NCBI RefSeq assembly: GCF_937616625.2
Contig: NC_065576.1
Location: 35,490,628-35,554,627 of the forward strand
DNA from: Mercurialis annua
Lineage: Eukaryota > Streptophyta > Magnoliopsida > Malpighiales > Euphorbiaceae
DNA length: 64,000 nt
Reading direction: 5' to 3'
The position numbers and the translations under genes were made by a program. This document shows, one piece after another, positions 10,436-21,000 of the stretch (within the stretch, counting starts at the first letter, position 1; the number at the start of each line of letters is the position of its first letter). Under the pieces are notes generated by a model. That model was not told the DNA's origin, searched no databases, and saw nothing but the letters and a program-made list of their open reading frames with translations.

Positions 10436-11728
10436 GGCAAAACCCATACGGAGGCCCTTCTACTTTACCAGTTTTGTTCGAAAGGTCCCTACTCCAAAGT
10501 TGTTCACGTCCGGATCCTTATACTTGGCAAATTCTAATTATAACACCCTTATATAGATGGAAACTGGCAAGTGAAATCCACTCTCCGTTAATTAACGGAA
10601 AAAGATGACGTGGCGCTTATTCCTATTTATTGATGCCACATGGCAACACAACTTAAGGACTTATTCTATATAAAATTATAATTTAATAAAAAAATGGTAA
10701 AATACAATAACTTTGATGGCAAAAACATCATTTTTCCATCTTCTTCATGGCTCACTCCATTTTTTCCAGAAATCACCAAATTTCATTTCAAATGGCCAAT
10801 TAACCAGACCCATTTTCCCTTCTATACCTTAATTAAACATAATCTATGGAAATTAATTATCGAACCCAGGTTTCATAATTTATTTTTTCTCAAATATGAA
10901 CCAAAACATAGTTGATCTTAATTAAATTTTTTTCATCATCTGATATTTTCTTTGACTAGAAAAGAAACAGAGGCACATCATTTTCTCATTTGTGGAGGCG
11001 TTTTCTCAAGGGAACGGCTGTGGCGGCGTTTTTTGGAGGCAACGGAAGCGCAGTGTTTTCTAGAGGCAACGGCAACGACAACGTTTTTTAGAGGCAACAA
11101 CAGCGGGATAAGAACTTTCCAACAGCATTTGGGATCAAAGACGACAACGGCACCACCATCTGGGATCGAAGACGGCAACGGCACCACCATCTGAGATCGA
11201 AGACGGCCTACCTTGTCTTCGTTTGATCTTCAAACCCATCTGTAGATTGTCTTTGTCTATTCATTGAGTCTAACTTCATTAGGTTTAATTAAGGTTTATA
11301 TTATATTTTTGTTATAATGGTTTATATTTGATAATGGTTTACATTTCCACCATTTTTATTATAATGTTCTGCAAATTATAAAATATTGTCAAATGTAAAC
11401 CATTATAATTTCCACCATTTATGTTGTCTGATCATCTTTAGTTGTTAAATTCACTGGGTTTGGAGAAACGTTGGAGAAGAAAGGAAAAATTCACTTGAGG
11501 TCCTTTAATTTTATATAATTTTATAGAGATTAAAAGTTTAAAAAACCACATCAATTTATTTTCATAGTCTCACATAACGGAAGTGGGGTTCACTTGCCAT
11601 TTTCCATCCACGTAAGGGTATCATAATCGGGATTTGCCAAGTATAGGGACTCGTACGTGAACAACTTTGAAGTAGGGGCTTCTCGAACAAAACTGATAAA
11701 GTAGAAGGGCCTTCGTATGGGTTTTGCC
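10436..11728. mobile_element. Non-autonomous Mutator-like element (possible Pack-MULE), 1.29 kb
   Basis: The terminal inverted repeats begin GGCAAAACCCATACGGAGG and end CTTCGTATGGGTTTTGCC. They remain recognisable over roughly 150-200 bp each (for example ccaaagttgttcacgtccgg versus cgtgaacaactttgaag). It has a perfect 9-bp duplication GAAAATTAA (10427-10435 and 11729-11737). No transposase is present. The centre (about 10950-11220) is GC-richer with repeats of ggcaacgg and gatcgaagacgg and could be captured host sequence. An 80-codon open frame there is repetitive and not convincing as a gene. Confidence 0.85.
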
Positions 11729-11814
11729 GAAAATTAACAAATTTTTTATTTTATAAATGCAGGAATGACAACGTTGAAGGTTGTGGTTTGTTATAACAGA
11801 GTATGGAAGGAAGA

Positions 11815-12166
11815 TTTTTATGTGGACACTGAGTTTACTTTCAGTTAACTAATAATATACTACTACTCATTAAAAAATATCAATTTGTTTTTAATAATTT
11901 AACATTTGGTTGAAAAATAAAGTTAGCATGAAGCTAACATGCAGTTATCTAATAGGATATTATTCTGTAATCCATTCTCATGTTATCTATAAATTTTCTA
12001 CTTTAAAGGTTTCTTTATGTGGACATTGGATTTACTTTCAGTAAACTAATAGTATACTATTACTCACTAAAAAAACATCAATTTGTTTCTAATAACTTAA
12101 TATTTGGTTAAAGAATAAAGTTAACATGAAGTTAACATGTAGTTAACTAGTAGGATATTATTAGTT
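11815..12166. repeat. Diverged tandem duplication, period about 197 bp
   Basis: The block starting TTATGTGGACACTGAG at about 11817 and running to GGATATTATTCTG near 11967 is repeated from TTATGTGGACATTGGA at about 12014 to GGATATTATTAG near 12165. There are many substitutions between copies. GTTAAC motifs are frequent within and around it. Its function is unknown. Confidence 0.7.
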
Positions 12167-13258
12167 AACTTAAAATTTATTTATAGTACACATATAGTAC
12201 ATACAATTTATACACAACAGATTAAACCTAAAAAAGTTGATTAATTGGTAATCAAAATATAATATGTGTTTGACAATAACAAATGTTTCATAACAAAATA
12301 ATGAAAAAAAAAGACTAGCCTAAAATCAGTGACACAATTATAACTATTTTCATTTAATATACTAGTATGCTAGTATGCTTCATTATTATGTAAAAGAAAA
12401 ACACAAGTTAACTGTCAGTGTACACATAATTAACCATTTGTTAACTACATCTAATAAAAAATGAGGGAGACTTGTATCTCTGTTGCAGCTGCTTATTCAG
12501 AGATGAACGGCGCTGGAGAAGAGATGATATGGCGCCGTTGATTCAGCTGTTGATGAACGGTGGCAAGAAAGAGACGTGACAACCTGTTGCTTAAAGAACG
12601 ACGCCGGTGGTCTGGAGAAGGTGACGACGAGCTGCTTCTGAAGAGGATGCGACGACGAGCTGGAAAAAATGATAGCGCTGGAAAGAAGAACAAGTTGTGC
12701 TAAGGAAAAAAAATCATAGTAAAAACTATGCGAAAATAAAATAGAAATCGGATAAATTTGATAGAGATTAAAAAAACCAAGAAAATAATGAGAGGAAAAA
12801 GAAAGATACGTCTGATTTAGGGTTTAGTACTTAGTGGGTTTTCATATTTCAAATGATAGTTTAAATGGAAAGATTTGAATGATAGCTTAAATGTTGATTA
12901 ATGGCAAGAATTTTGCTGAAATCTTTCAAATTGATGGCAAAAATCTTGATGATATCTTTCAAATTGAATAAGTTGAGATATATTAGTTTTTATATCTAAA
13001 TGAGAGGATTATGGAAGGTTATCATTTTGGGTAGTTGTATTTTGCTAATTTAAAAAGTATCTTTATGCAAAGTAAATTCATTAAATTCAAATTAAAAAAT
13101 TGATAATAGTATAATTTAAAATAGATTTTTGCTCCAGTAAAATTCAAAATAAAATAGCCTAAGCCAGTAACTATGGTAATTTTCTCTACTATAAACCGAG
13201 TCGTAAGAAATTCACACATCCGAGTGAATCCAAGAACTCGCATAAGGAGAAAGTCCAA
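12167..13258. other. Intergenic; small GC-rich island at 12490-12700
   Basis: Mostly AT-rich. The island at 12490-12700 is rich in gacgacgag/ctggagaag and is open for 66 codons on the minus strand, but the product is Ser/Arg low-complexity and not recognisable. An imperfect repeat of 'atctttcaaattga' occurs near 12928 and 12963. Confidence 0.35.
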
Positions 13259-13259
13259 A

Positions 13260-14330
13260 GATTATAGCACCCGAGTTCTAGAGATCTCACTGTGTCTGAA
13301 GACTGAAGGAAGGATTCTCTTGAATCCCCAACGAGATTAAATCTCATAGAAATCGGTAAGATTCATAATCAAGTTTAAAGCGCGTCGCCGAAGACCTGAT
13401 TACTCAGAAACAGAATAATACCTAGAAGATCAGATATAACGGAATCATTTTCCTACTTGAAAATATACTCTTATCTGGCAAGATAAATCTATTTAAGAAA
13501 ACACGCCTAAATATGACTCATCGAATAAAGAATCATTTTCCTATTCAAAACACATACTACAAAATAGGAGTTATTTTCCTATTCCAACTCATACAAAGGT
13601 ATTTATCATGCATTATTTAAAGATATGAGATATGCCTATAATTAGGGGTGAGCAAAAACCTAACCAATCCATTAATCCGATCCAAACCAACCCGAAATTA
13701 ATTTTGGTTTGGTTAAAACGGTTAAAATGGATTGGTTTGGTTTCAAATTATAAAAAAGTATGATTTTTGATTTTGGTTTGGTTTCAACTAGTGGTTAACC
13801 GAACCGACCGAAAAACCGAAGTTTATAATAATATTATTTTTATTAATATTTATATATGTACAAATAAATATAAAATTTATTTATTGAAATATTTATATAT
13901 AAATATAATATGTGTGTATAGATACATGTATGAAAATAAAACATATAAACTAATACACACATATAAGTAAAAATTATTACGTATAATTTTAAATATTACG
14001 TATAATTATATATAATTTTTATCTAAATTTTTATTAACCAAACCGAACCAAACCGAACCGAAACTGATGTTAAAGTTTGGTTAACCGAACCGAAATTTTA
14101 TATAAGTATTTGGCGTGGTTTGATTTTTATATTTTCCCTTAAAATATGGTTTGGTTTTGGAATTTACTAAACCAAACCGAACCAAACCGAACCATGCTCA
14201 CCCCTACCTACAATCACAACTGAGTTGAATAGAACAAATATGTTGCTCGAGTCTAAACTGACTTAAGCATCGGACCGCTAATCGGACAACCACCGCCCTT
14301 GAAAGATTTATGTCTTATTCGGCGAAAAGA
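13260..14330 (-). repeat. Degenerate LTR-like repeat, minus strand, split by a hAT element
   Basis: The reverse complement of 14250-14300 (agggcggtggttgtccgatt...) matches the solo LTR at about 4630-4670, including cggtggttgtccgatta and cgatgctaaagtcagttta. 13260-13640 likewise resembles the later part of that LTR, though loosely. I could not find intact ends. The hAT element at 13643-14206 is inserted in it. Confidence 0.5.
13643..14206. mobile_element. hAT-type MITE, 564 bp
   Basis: Terminal inverted repeats TAGGGGTGAGCA and TGCTCACCCCTA lie at the two ends. The flanks are CCTATAAT (13635-13642) and CCTACAAT (14207-14214), an 8-bp duplication with one change. Inside are many (ggttt)/(aaccgaacc) repeats that make the element partly self-complementary. 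The same family recurs at 61769-62489. Confidence 0.85.
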
Positions 14331-14692
14331 TGTAATTATTAATTAGAAACTATTGAAATAATTATTAAAATTAGAATAATAAATAAAATAAATTACTTAT
14401 AATATTACGTCAAAATAATTGTCTAAAGTACTTAATTAAAATAGACTTTTAAACATTTAATAATTTTTGCTTAATTATTTAGAATTCTAATTAAGACAAA
14501 TTGCTTATAATAAATTACTAATTTAATTATTTTTTGATACTTTTTATTTATATTCACAATAAATAAAATAAATTATTTCTAATTAACTATTATTTCGATA
14601 ATTATCTAATGTTTTATACGTAAACACAATTTATAATATACATAAATAATTATTGATTAAATATAATTTTTTTTAATTTACAATAAATATAA
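14331..14692. other. AT-rich intergenic, possible Helitron body
   Basis: Runs of aataaataaaataaatta resemble the interior of the Helitron at 3546-5435 (near 4270-4320 and 5220-5330). Together with the Helitron-like 3' end at 15137-15164 this may be the body of a third, decayed copy. Its 5' end was not found. Confidence 0.35.
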
Positions 14693-15101
14693 GAGCAAAT
14701 TACTCTAAAGTACCTCACATTTGTCATAAATTCACAGTTTGGTACCTCTTGTTTGAAAATCAAACGATTTGGTACTTCAGTTTTGATTTTGTAAACTATA
14801 ATGCCCTTCTGCTAGTTCCGTTAATAATTTGAAATTTATTTTCAAACAATTTGGTACCTCAGTTTTAATTATTTAAACGATTTAGTACCTCAATTTCAAT
14901 TATATAAACGATTAGATACCTCATTTGTAACCTATTTGGTACCTCACATTTCATTCCGTTAACGATTGAATACTTATATTTAACAGAAGGGTCTTATAGT
15001 TTACAAAATCAAAATTGAGGTACCAAATTGTTTGATTTTCAAATAAGGGGTATCAAACTGTGAATTATGACCAATGTGAGGTAACTTAGAGTAATTTGCT
15101 C
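14693..15101. mobile_element. Mutator-like foldback MITE, 409 bp
   Basis: The ends are GAGCAAATTACTCTAAAG and AACTTAGAGTAATTTGCTC; the arms are inverted over more than 100 bp (cagtttggtacctcttg / caaataaggggtatcaaactg). The duplication is TAAATATAA (14684-14692) versus TGAATATAA (15102-15110), 8 of 9. The interior repeats ggtacctca several times. Confidence 0.75.
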
Positions 15102-15136
15102 TGAATATAATTATTAGACGAGTCATATTACGAATC

Positions 15137-15164
15137 ACGTGTGATACACGTTAATGGACACTAA
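15137..15164 (+). mobile_element. Helitron-like 3' end
   Basis: A perfect 6-bp hairpin ACGTGT-GAT-ACACGT (15137-15151) is followed after 9 nt by CTAA (15161-15164). Stem length, loop length and spacing are the same as in the two complete Helitrons of this window. The preceding gacgagtcatattacgaatc also resembles their ends. The base after CTAA is A rather than T, so the end is not perfect. Confidence 0.45.
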
Positions 15165-15663
15165 AAATATAAAAAATATTATAATCTATTTGATTTTTTT
15201 TATTAGTGGAACTATTGAAAAATAATTCCATCCTCATCAACATACCAGCATTAAAGTCATCCTTATCCTCTTATAACCCTTTTGCAACGTGTCACTCCTT
15301 AAGCTAGAGAGCATAAATCTTCTGTACTTTAACATCACAAACTATCAAAACCCTCCACCACGCTCTCCTTCATAAACCCGTTTATTGTCCAGACCGGAGA
15401 TTCACGCGTTCACGGCTCGAACCGTATCAACCATACGACACGCCAAACAATAAAAACAAGGCAATTTTAATGCTTTGAAATCTCAAAAATGCCCCAATTG
15501 CTCGTTGATAATTACGATAAAGTCCCAAATAAGCATATCCTAAAGCAGGGATAATATTGAGAAAACTATAAAGAAGGCCAAAACTATAAAAAATATGGTT
15601 TTAGTTTTCATTTTATTCAGCATTAAAAAATTTCGTTATTTGTCTTTTATTAGAGGCATATCC
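15165..15663. other. Intergenic, no gene seen
   Basis: A moderately GC-richer stretch (about 15230-15430, cctcatcaacataccag...ccggagattcacgcg) has no open frame or motif I recognise. Confidence 0.35.
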
Positions 15664-16167
15664 GAGCATCTCCAATGCACTATTTAAAAATATAAAACTC
15701 TTTAATATAAAGAAGAGAGTGAATTTAGCTTTCTACATATAGAGAGTCATTTTCACTCTCTACTTCAAATTTTAAAAGATCAAATTTTAAATTTCAAAAA
15801 ATAAATTAGTTAGTTTTATTTTAAAATATAATATTAATTATTTTAAATATAAAAACTGAATAAATAAATAATTTTAAAATAAAAATAAATTTATATAATT
15901 AATATATACTATTAGTATTACTTTTTGTAAAAATTAAATTAAATAAAATCTTATTATTAAAAAAATTATTGGATTTAATATTATTAATATTTACTATTAT
16001 TATTATTATCTGTAAAAATTCAAAATTTAAAATTAAATTTAGAGAGCTCATTGGAGTAAAAATAAAAATAACACTCTCTATTTTAAAGATGCTCTTTATT
16101 TTACTAAAGATGCTCTTTATTTTACTAAAAATGTTATTTAAAATAAAGAGTATCGTTGGAGATGCTC
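15664..16167. mobile_element. MITE with GAGCATCTCCAA termini, 504 bp
   Basis: Perfect 12-bp terminal inverted repeats are present: GAGCATCTCCAA (15664-15675) and TTGGAGATGCTC (16156-16167). The subterminal sequence repeats gatgctctttattttact. I found no convincing target duplication, so the superfamily is left open. Confidence 0.75.
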
Positions 16168-16690
16168 TCAAACACTTATTGAAGATATATCAACCATATA
16201 TTTTTTGACGTATCAAATATATATTTATGATATGTTTTAGAATATTGGCGTATTAAATTCCAATAAATGATGTTTCTAATAATTTCATAATTTAAAATAT
16301 AACTTATAAAAATGAGTTTAATCTACAAAATTGAAATCGCAAAAAATTAAGATTTCATAAGTAGTATTTTCTATGAAAAAAATTACTTATAAAATTTTAA
16401 TGTTTTGCGTTTTTTAAATTTGTAATTTAAATCGATTTTTCTAGCAATTTTAATCATAAAGTGGTTAATTCACGATATTCCTGAATTAAAAGAATATTCT
16501 GTAGATAAAGAGATTTATGAGGGATATTTTAGTGAATTACTTTTGGAAAATAGTACCAAATCCAAATGGGGACCACACCACAACCAAGCATTTTCTTTGT
16601 TCTTGTTATTCAAATTTCACAAATAAATATTTAATTATTTTAATAGAAAAAAAACTTAAAAAAATAATAAAATAATAGTCATTGCTTTCT
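16168..16690. other. Intergenic and promoter region of the kinase gene
   Basis: AT-rich. From about 16681 the DNA becomes CT-rich (tctcctcctattgcttcttctg; ctctctctacactcccctcc), which I read as the start of the transcribed leader of the MHK-like kinase gene. No clear TATA box was chosen. Confidence 0.4.
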
Positions 16691-16846
16691 CCTCCTATTG
16701 CTTCTTCTGCGGAATCCCTTTCTCATGGTTTAGCCACTTCTCTCTCTACACTCCCCTCCTTACTTTCTCTCTCTAAATTCCATTAATTCTTAGATCTCTG
16801 CTTTTACTTTTTCTTTTTCTTATCAAATTTCATCCATTAATCCTCA

Positions 16847-17775
16847 ATGGTGAGCTCTTCATTTTGTTTTAAACCTCATCTTTGATCCTTCAAGTCTCAA
16901 ACTTTACAATATTGTATCTGGAATTTGGAGTTTTTAGCTCGATTTAGCGTTTTATTGGAAATGTAACTTCTCTTGCAAGCCAAAATGTAGTTTGATTTTG
17001 TCGAGTCGTAACTCTATTTGATTGCGTAAAAATGAAAATCTATCTGTTCTTGTTCAATTAGTGGTGAAAATTCATATAAGAAGAAGGAATTAGATTATAA
17101 TTGGATTGATTAGTTTAATAGATTATAATTTGTTTGTTTCTTGATAACGTATGGTTTAAGATTTTGCATTTTCTCATCAATTATACAGAAACTGCATTTC
17201 TGACTAATTATGTGTTATTTATTTTTAGAATTATAGTTGTGATTACTTATTGATTTTTTTTATGTTTCATGTGCATATTTTTGTTTTTTTTTTCTTTTAA
17301 TTTTAGAGAATGATTGCATTTACGAAGTAAATTGATTTATTTTACTTGTAGGTTTGGATTGTTGGGAAAACATTAGGATTTGGACTTGCAAATTTCATAT
17401 TTTTTTCATAAGGTTTTTGGATCTGTTGGCTCTTGTGAACTTTGTTGAATTATGTTTAATTTGTTTCTCTTTCTAATTTTAATGGACTTGATTTGATTAT
17501 TCAGGCTGATTTGTGTCTTTTAACATTAATTTACATTTTGTAATATGAGTACCTTAACGATTGCATAAGCCCGAAAATTCATAAAGATCCATTTATTTCA
17601 TTGTTAATCTGTGTGTTTCTCCTTGTATGTTCAGTTTATTTTTTTGGATGAAGCTTTTGGTTTTGCTATAATTCTTCTGATTTGTTTCCTTTTTTTTTTC
17701 TCTGTTTGGCAGCTCACGCCGAGTTTTTAACAGATGGGTGTTATTGGAAATAAATTCGAAGAGATAGATTTGTAG
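16847..17775 (+). promoter_or_regulatory. Spliced 5' leader with upstream ORFs of the kinase gene
   Basis: A leader intron with good sites fits between 16849 (CTCAATG|GTGAGC) and 17713 (TTTGGCAG|CTCACG). Splicing would join ATG 16847-16849 to the next exon and create a 6-codon upstream ORF ending at TAA 17728-17730. A second short ORF begins at ATG 17734 and ends at TAG 17773-17775, and a third ATG follows at 17790. Such upstream ORFs often lower translation of the main frame. The intron is inferred from splice consensus only. Confidence 0.5.
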
Positions 17776-18039
17776 AGTGGTTTGGTTAGATGATAAGAGC
17801 TGGTTGCAGCTTGTAGAAGCTGCACTTAAGCATGTTGATAGTATTTTTGCTGATATTCAACCATTCTTATGATGACCTTTGGGTTCCAGTCCATGTTGTA
17901 TATAACAAGCTACAGTTTAGCAGTAAACCATATGTGCAAGTTTGCTACTCACACTCTTTTGATAGAGTAGACACTTATAATAGGAGGTTCTTAGAAGTCC
18001 ATTGACAAGTTTTTGATTGTCATCTTCTAAAATTTAACA

Positions 18040-21000
18040 ATGGAAAGGTTAGTAGCTTAATGATTCACTTGATTATTTAAGTTCTCTTTTCTTTTTTTAA
18101 TGCTTGTGGCTTCTTGGAGTAACTATAACTTTTCCATCTGCAGATATAAATTTTTGGAAGAGCTCGGTGATGGTACTTGTGGTTGCGTGTTTAAAGCGAT
18201 CAATACAGAAACATATGAAGTTGTAAGGAACTATTCACCTTAGCAATTTTTTTTGGATTCCTTAATAGTTAGTTTACCATTTTTCCGCTTATCAACTATA
18301 ATTAGTGCAAATTTGTCACTTTGGGGTTCTTCTTGCCTAGAATGATATCATTTTGGATAGAGGATGTGGTCAAAACTCCGTCATCTTTTGTATTGACTAC
18401 TGACTGGATTCTCTTTACTTAACCTTGTGTGATTATTCAAAGCCTACCAACTATATACTGTAATTCAATGTGAGAACTTGTAAGGGTGCAGAACACTGCT
18501 AGAAGTGAGAAACCATGATTTTATTGATGAATTCCTGATGCTGCTTTTTTTGTGTTTTCAAGTTAACTTTCAGCATTGTGATACATAGAGTCATTTAAAC
18601 AACGAAGAATTTAGACAAGACAGTGAAAATATAACCTTTATTAAAAAAGAAATTAATAGAAAGTACATATTTTCAGTTTTTCTGAGTGCAAGGTAGCAAA
18701 CAGTTTTAATTTCTCTGGTATCAAGAAAGCATGTCTTTCTTACTAGTCTCTATCTATTAACCATGTTCAAAAAAGACTATTTCCTTAAAACACCCATTAT
18801 AATACCATATTATGAAAGTAACTTCAGACTTACGTCGTAAAAAGTAATATTAAGAGTTAGAAACTTTTTAAAAAATGTAAGATATGGTTTGCATGTTGTT
18901 TGAGACCCGGTGACTAGACTAGTAAAAGTTGTGGTTGTTTCTCTTGGCTACGTGGTTAGCTTCTATCGTAGGAATGGGGTATTCAGCTTCTGATGCTTTT
19001 TTACGGCTGCACAGATTTTTATTGGTAACCAGTGAACCCCCTTCTCTTATTCTCTTCAAAACATTTCTTTTAATGTTTCTTGAGACAAAATTAGTTTTCT
19101 TACTCAACCAAAAAACTGTGGACACAAGCATTTTCAATTTCCAAGCCTTTTCTTTTCCCTTTTCTCTTTTGCTCTACTATTTTTCATACTCTATCCCAAT
19201 CCTTGATGGTTTTTATCTGATTATATTTGTTTTATTGGAGATAAGCTGGAAATAAAATATAAAGGAATTGATATTGGCAGTGTCTTTTTTAATTAATTAA
19301 TGAAAGGTGTTCAGTTCATAATTTGACTTTTATCATTAAACTTTACTTTTATCCTTTGGTTTTTAGGTTGCCGTGAAGAAAATGAAAAGGAAGTTCTATT
19401 TCTGGGAAGAATGCATGAACTTGAGAGAAGTAAAAGTATGTGTATTTATAATCCTCGTATGATTACACTATCTCATGCTATAACATTTACTCTTCAGTCT
19501 GCTGATTTTAGTGCTGTCTTTCAGGCCCTCCGTAAATTAAATCACCCAAATATCATAAAACTGAAGGAGGTTGTCCAAGAGAACAATGAGCTATTCTTCA
19601 TCTTTGAGTTTATGGTAAGGGATCTTGTTTCCAATATCATACTACTTTTGGTAAATGAATTATGTTTTCCTTATTTATTTTACGTGTCTCCTAATATTAG
19701 CATGTTTAGAGTAGTATAAAACTTACTTTGAAGCATGATATGGGGCTGCTATATAATTCTTAAACATCATTCTGGTACGAACTTGGTTAAAACTTGACTA
19801 ATTCTCAAACCAAAAGGTGTGGGGTCAACTATGTCAATCCTTGTGCTATTGTCATACATTCTCTGAGATGTTTGGCTACTATTTATTGTACTGTTATCTG
19901 AATATCTAAATGACAGTTCTTGTCAATTATGCGAAAATTAACAACTGAATGTATAACTGTTTGTAACTGGATAATTTTTCAATAAAACAACCAGGAATAC
20001 AATCTATATGAAATCATGAGACGACGAGAAAGACCTTTTACAGAGGAAGAAATACGAAGTTTCATGTCTCAGTTGCTCCAAGGGCTTGCTCACATGCACA
20101 AGAATGGATATTTTCATCGAGATCTAAAACCTGGTAGAAGTTTAGCTCTTTTTTAAATGCATTATTATGTTTTGCAATTTCTAGTCTCATCTTCATGGAT
20201 GAGCTTAAAAGTTCGGCTCAACAAATGTTTAACCAAAGAGCTTTTCCATTCCAGAGAATTTGCTGGTGACAAATGATGTTCTTAAAGTTGGTGACTTTGG
20301 ACTAGCTAGAGAAGTCTCATCTGCACCTCCCTATACTGAATATGTTTCCACACGGTGGTAAGTCATGATTACATGCCGCATTCTGTTTTATCTGTTGTGT
20401 TTACTTATCATTTCTAATGTCGTTTTATATGTTAATGACCTCATCTTGTGTCTTGGCTGTATATATGGCCAGGTACCGTGCTCCTGAAGTCTTGTTGCAG
20501 TCCTCAACATATACTCCGGCAGTTGGTATGCTTTTTTGTCACCTGTCTTCCTCGATATCTGCCCAAATTCTTTTCATTTTAAAGCCGGTTTTGTTTTCCT
20601 CTGAAACAAAAAGCTGTTAGACCTGCATAGGCCTATCATTTAATGGGGTGGAATTCAAATACAATCTGCTCCCATAAAAATGTGTACAATAAGGAGTTTC
20701 ATTTGAGCAATCTATTTTTATAATGAGTCTGGTCATTTCTTGTTGCAATTTTTAGAAAGGATATTATTCTATATGATAACCAAATGCTTGCTAGACTACT
20801 ACTAATTGAATGGTTGCATTAGGAGTAAAATGTGGCATATTATTTGTTAGTGTTTCAGATCAACAGATTCAACACAATGTTTCTTATATTTGCTAGAAGA
20901 CTCAGTGAAGAATTCTAGTATCTTTTCTTGTTTACCTTTTAAACTGTGCAAATGTAATCGTGAAGTCTTATGTTGAATCTGATCAATACACCTGAGTTTT

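Noticed and set aside
12493..12693. 66-codon minus-strand Ser/Arg-rich frame
   Set aside because: Low complexity from a gac/gag-rich repeat; no start context or homology recognised.
18919..19255. Two overlapping opposite frames (72 and 108 codons)
   Set aside because: They fall inside the large second intron of the kinase gene; the hydrophobic product of the plus frame reflects T-richness.
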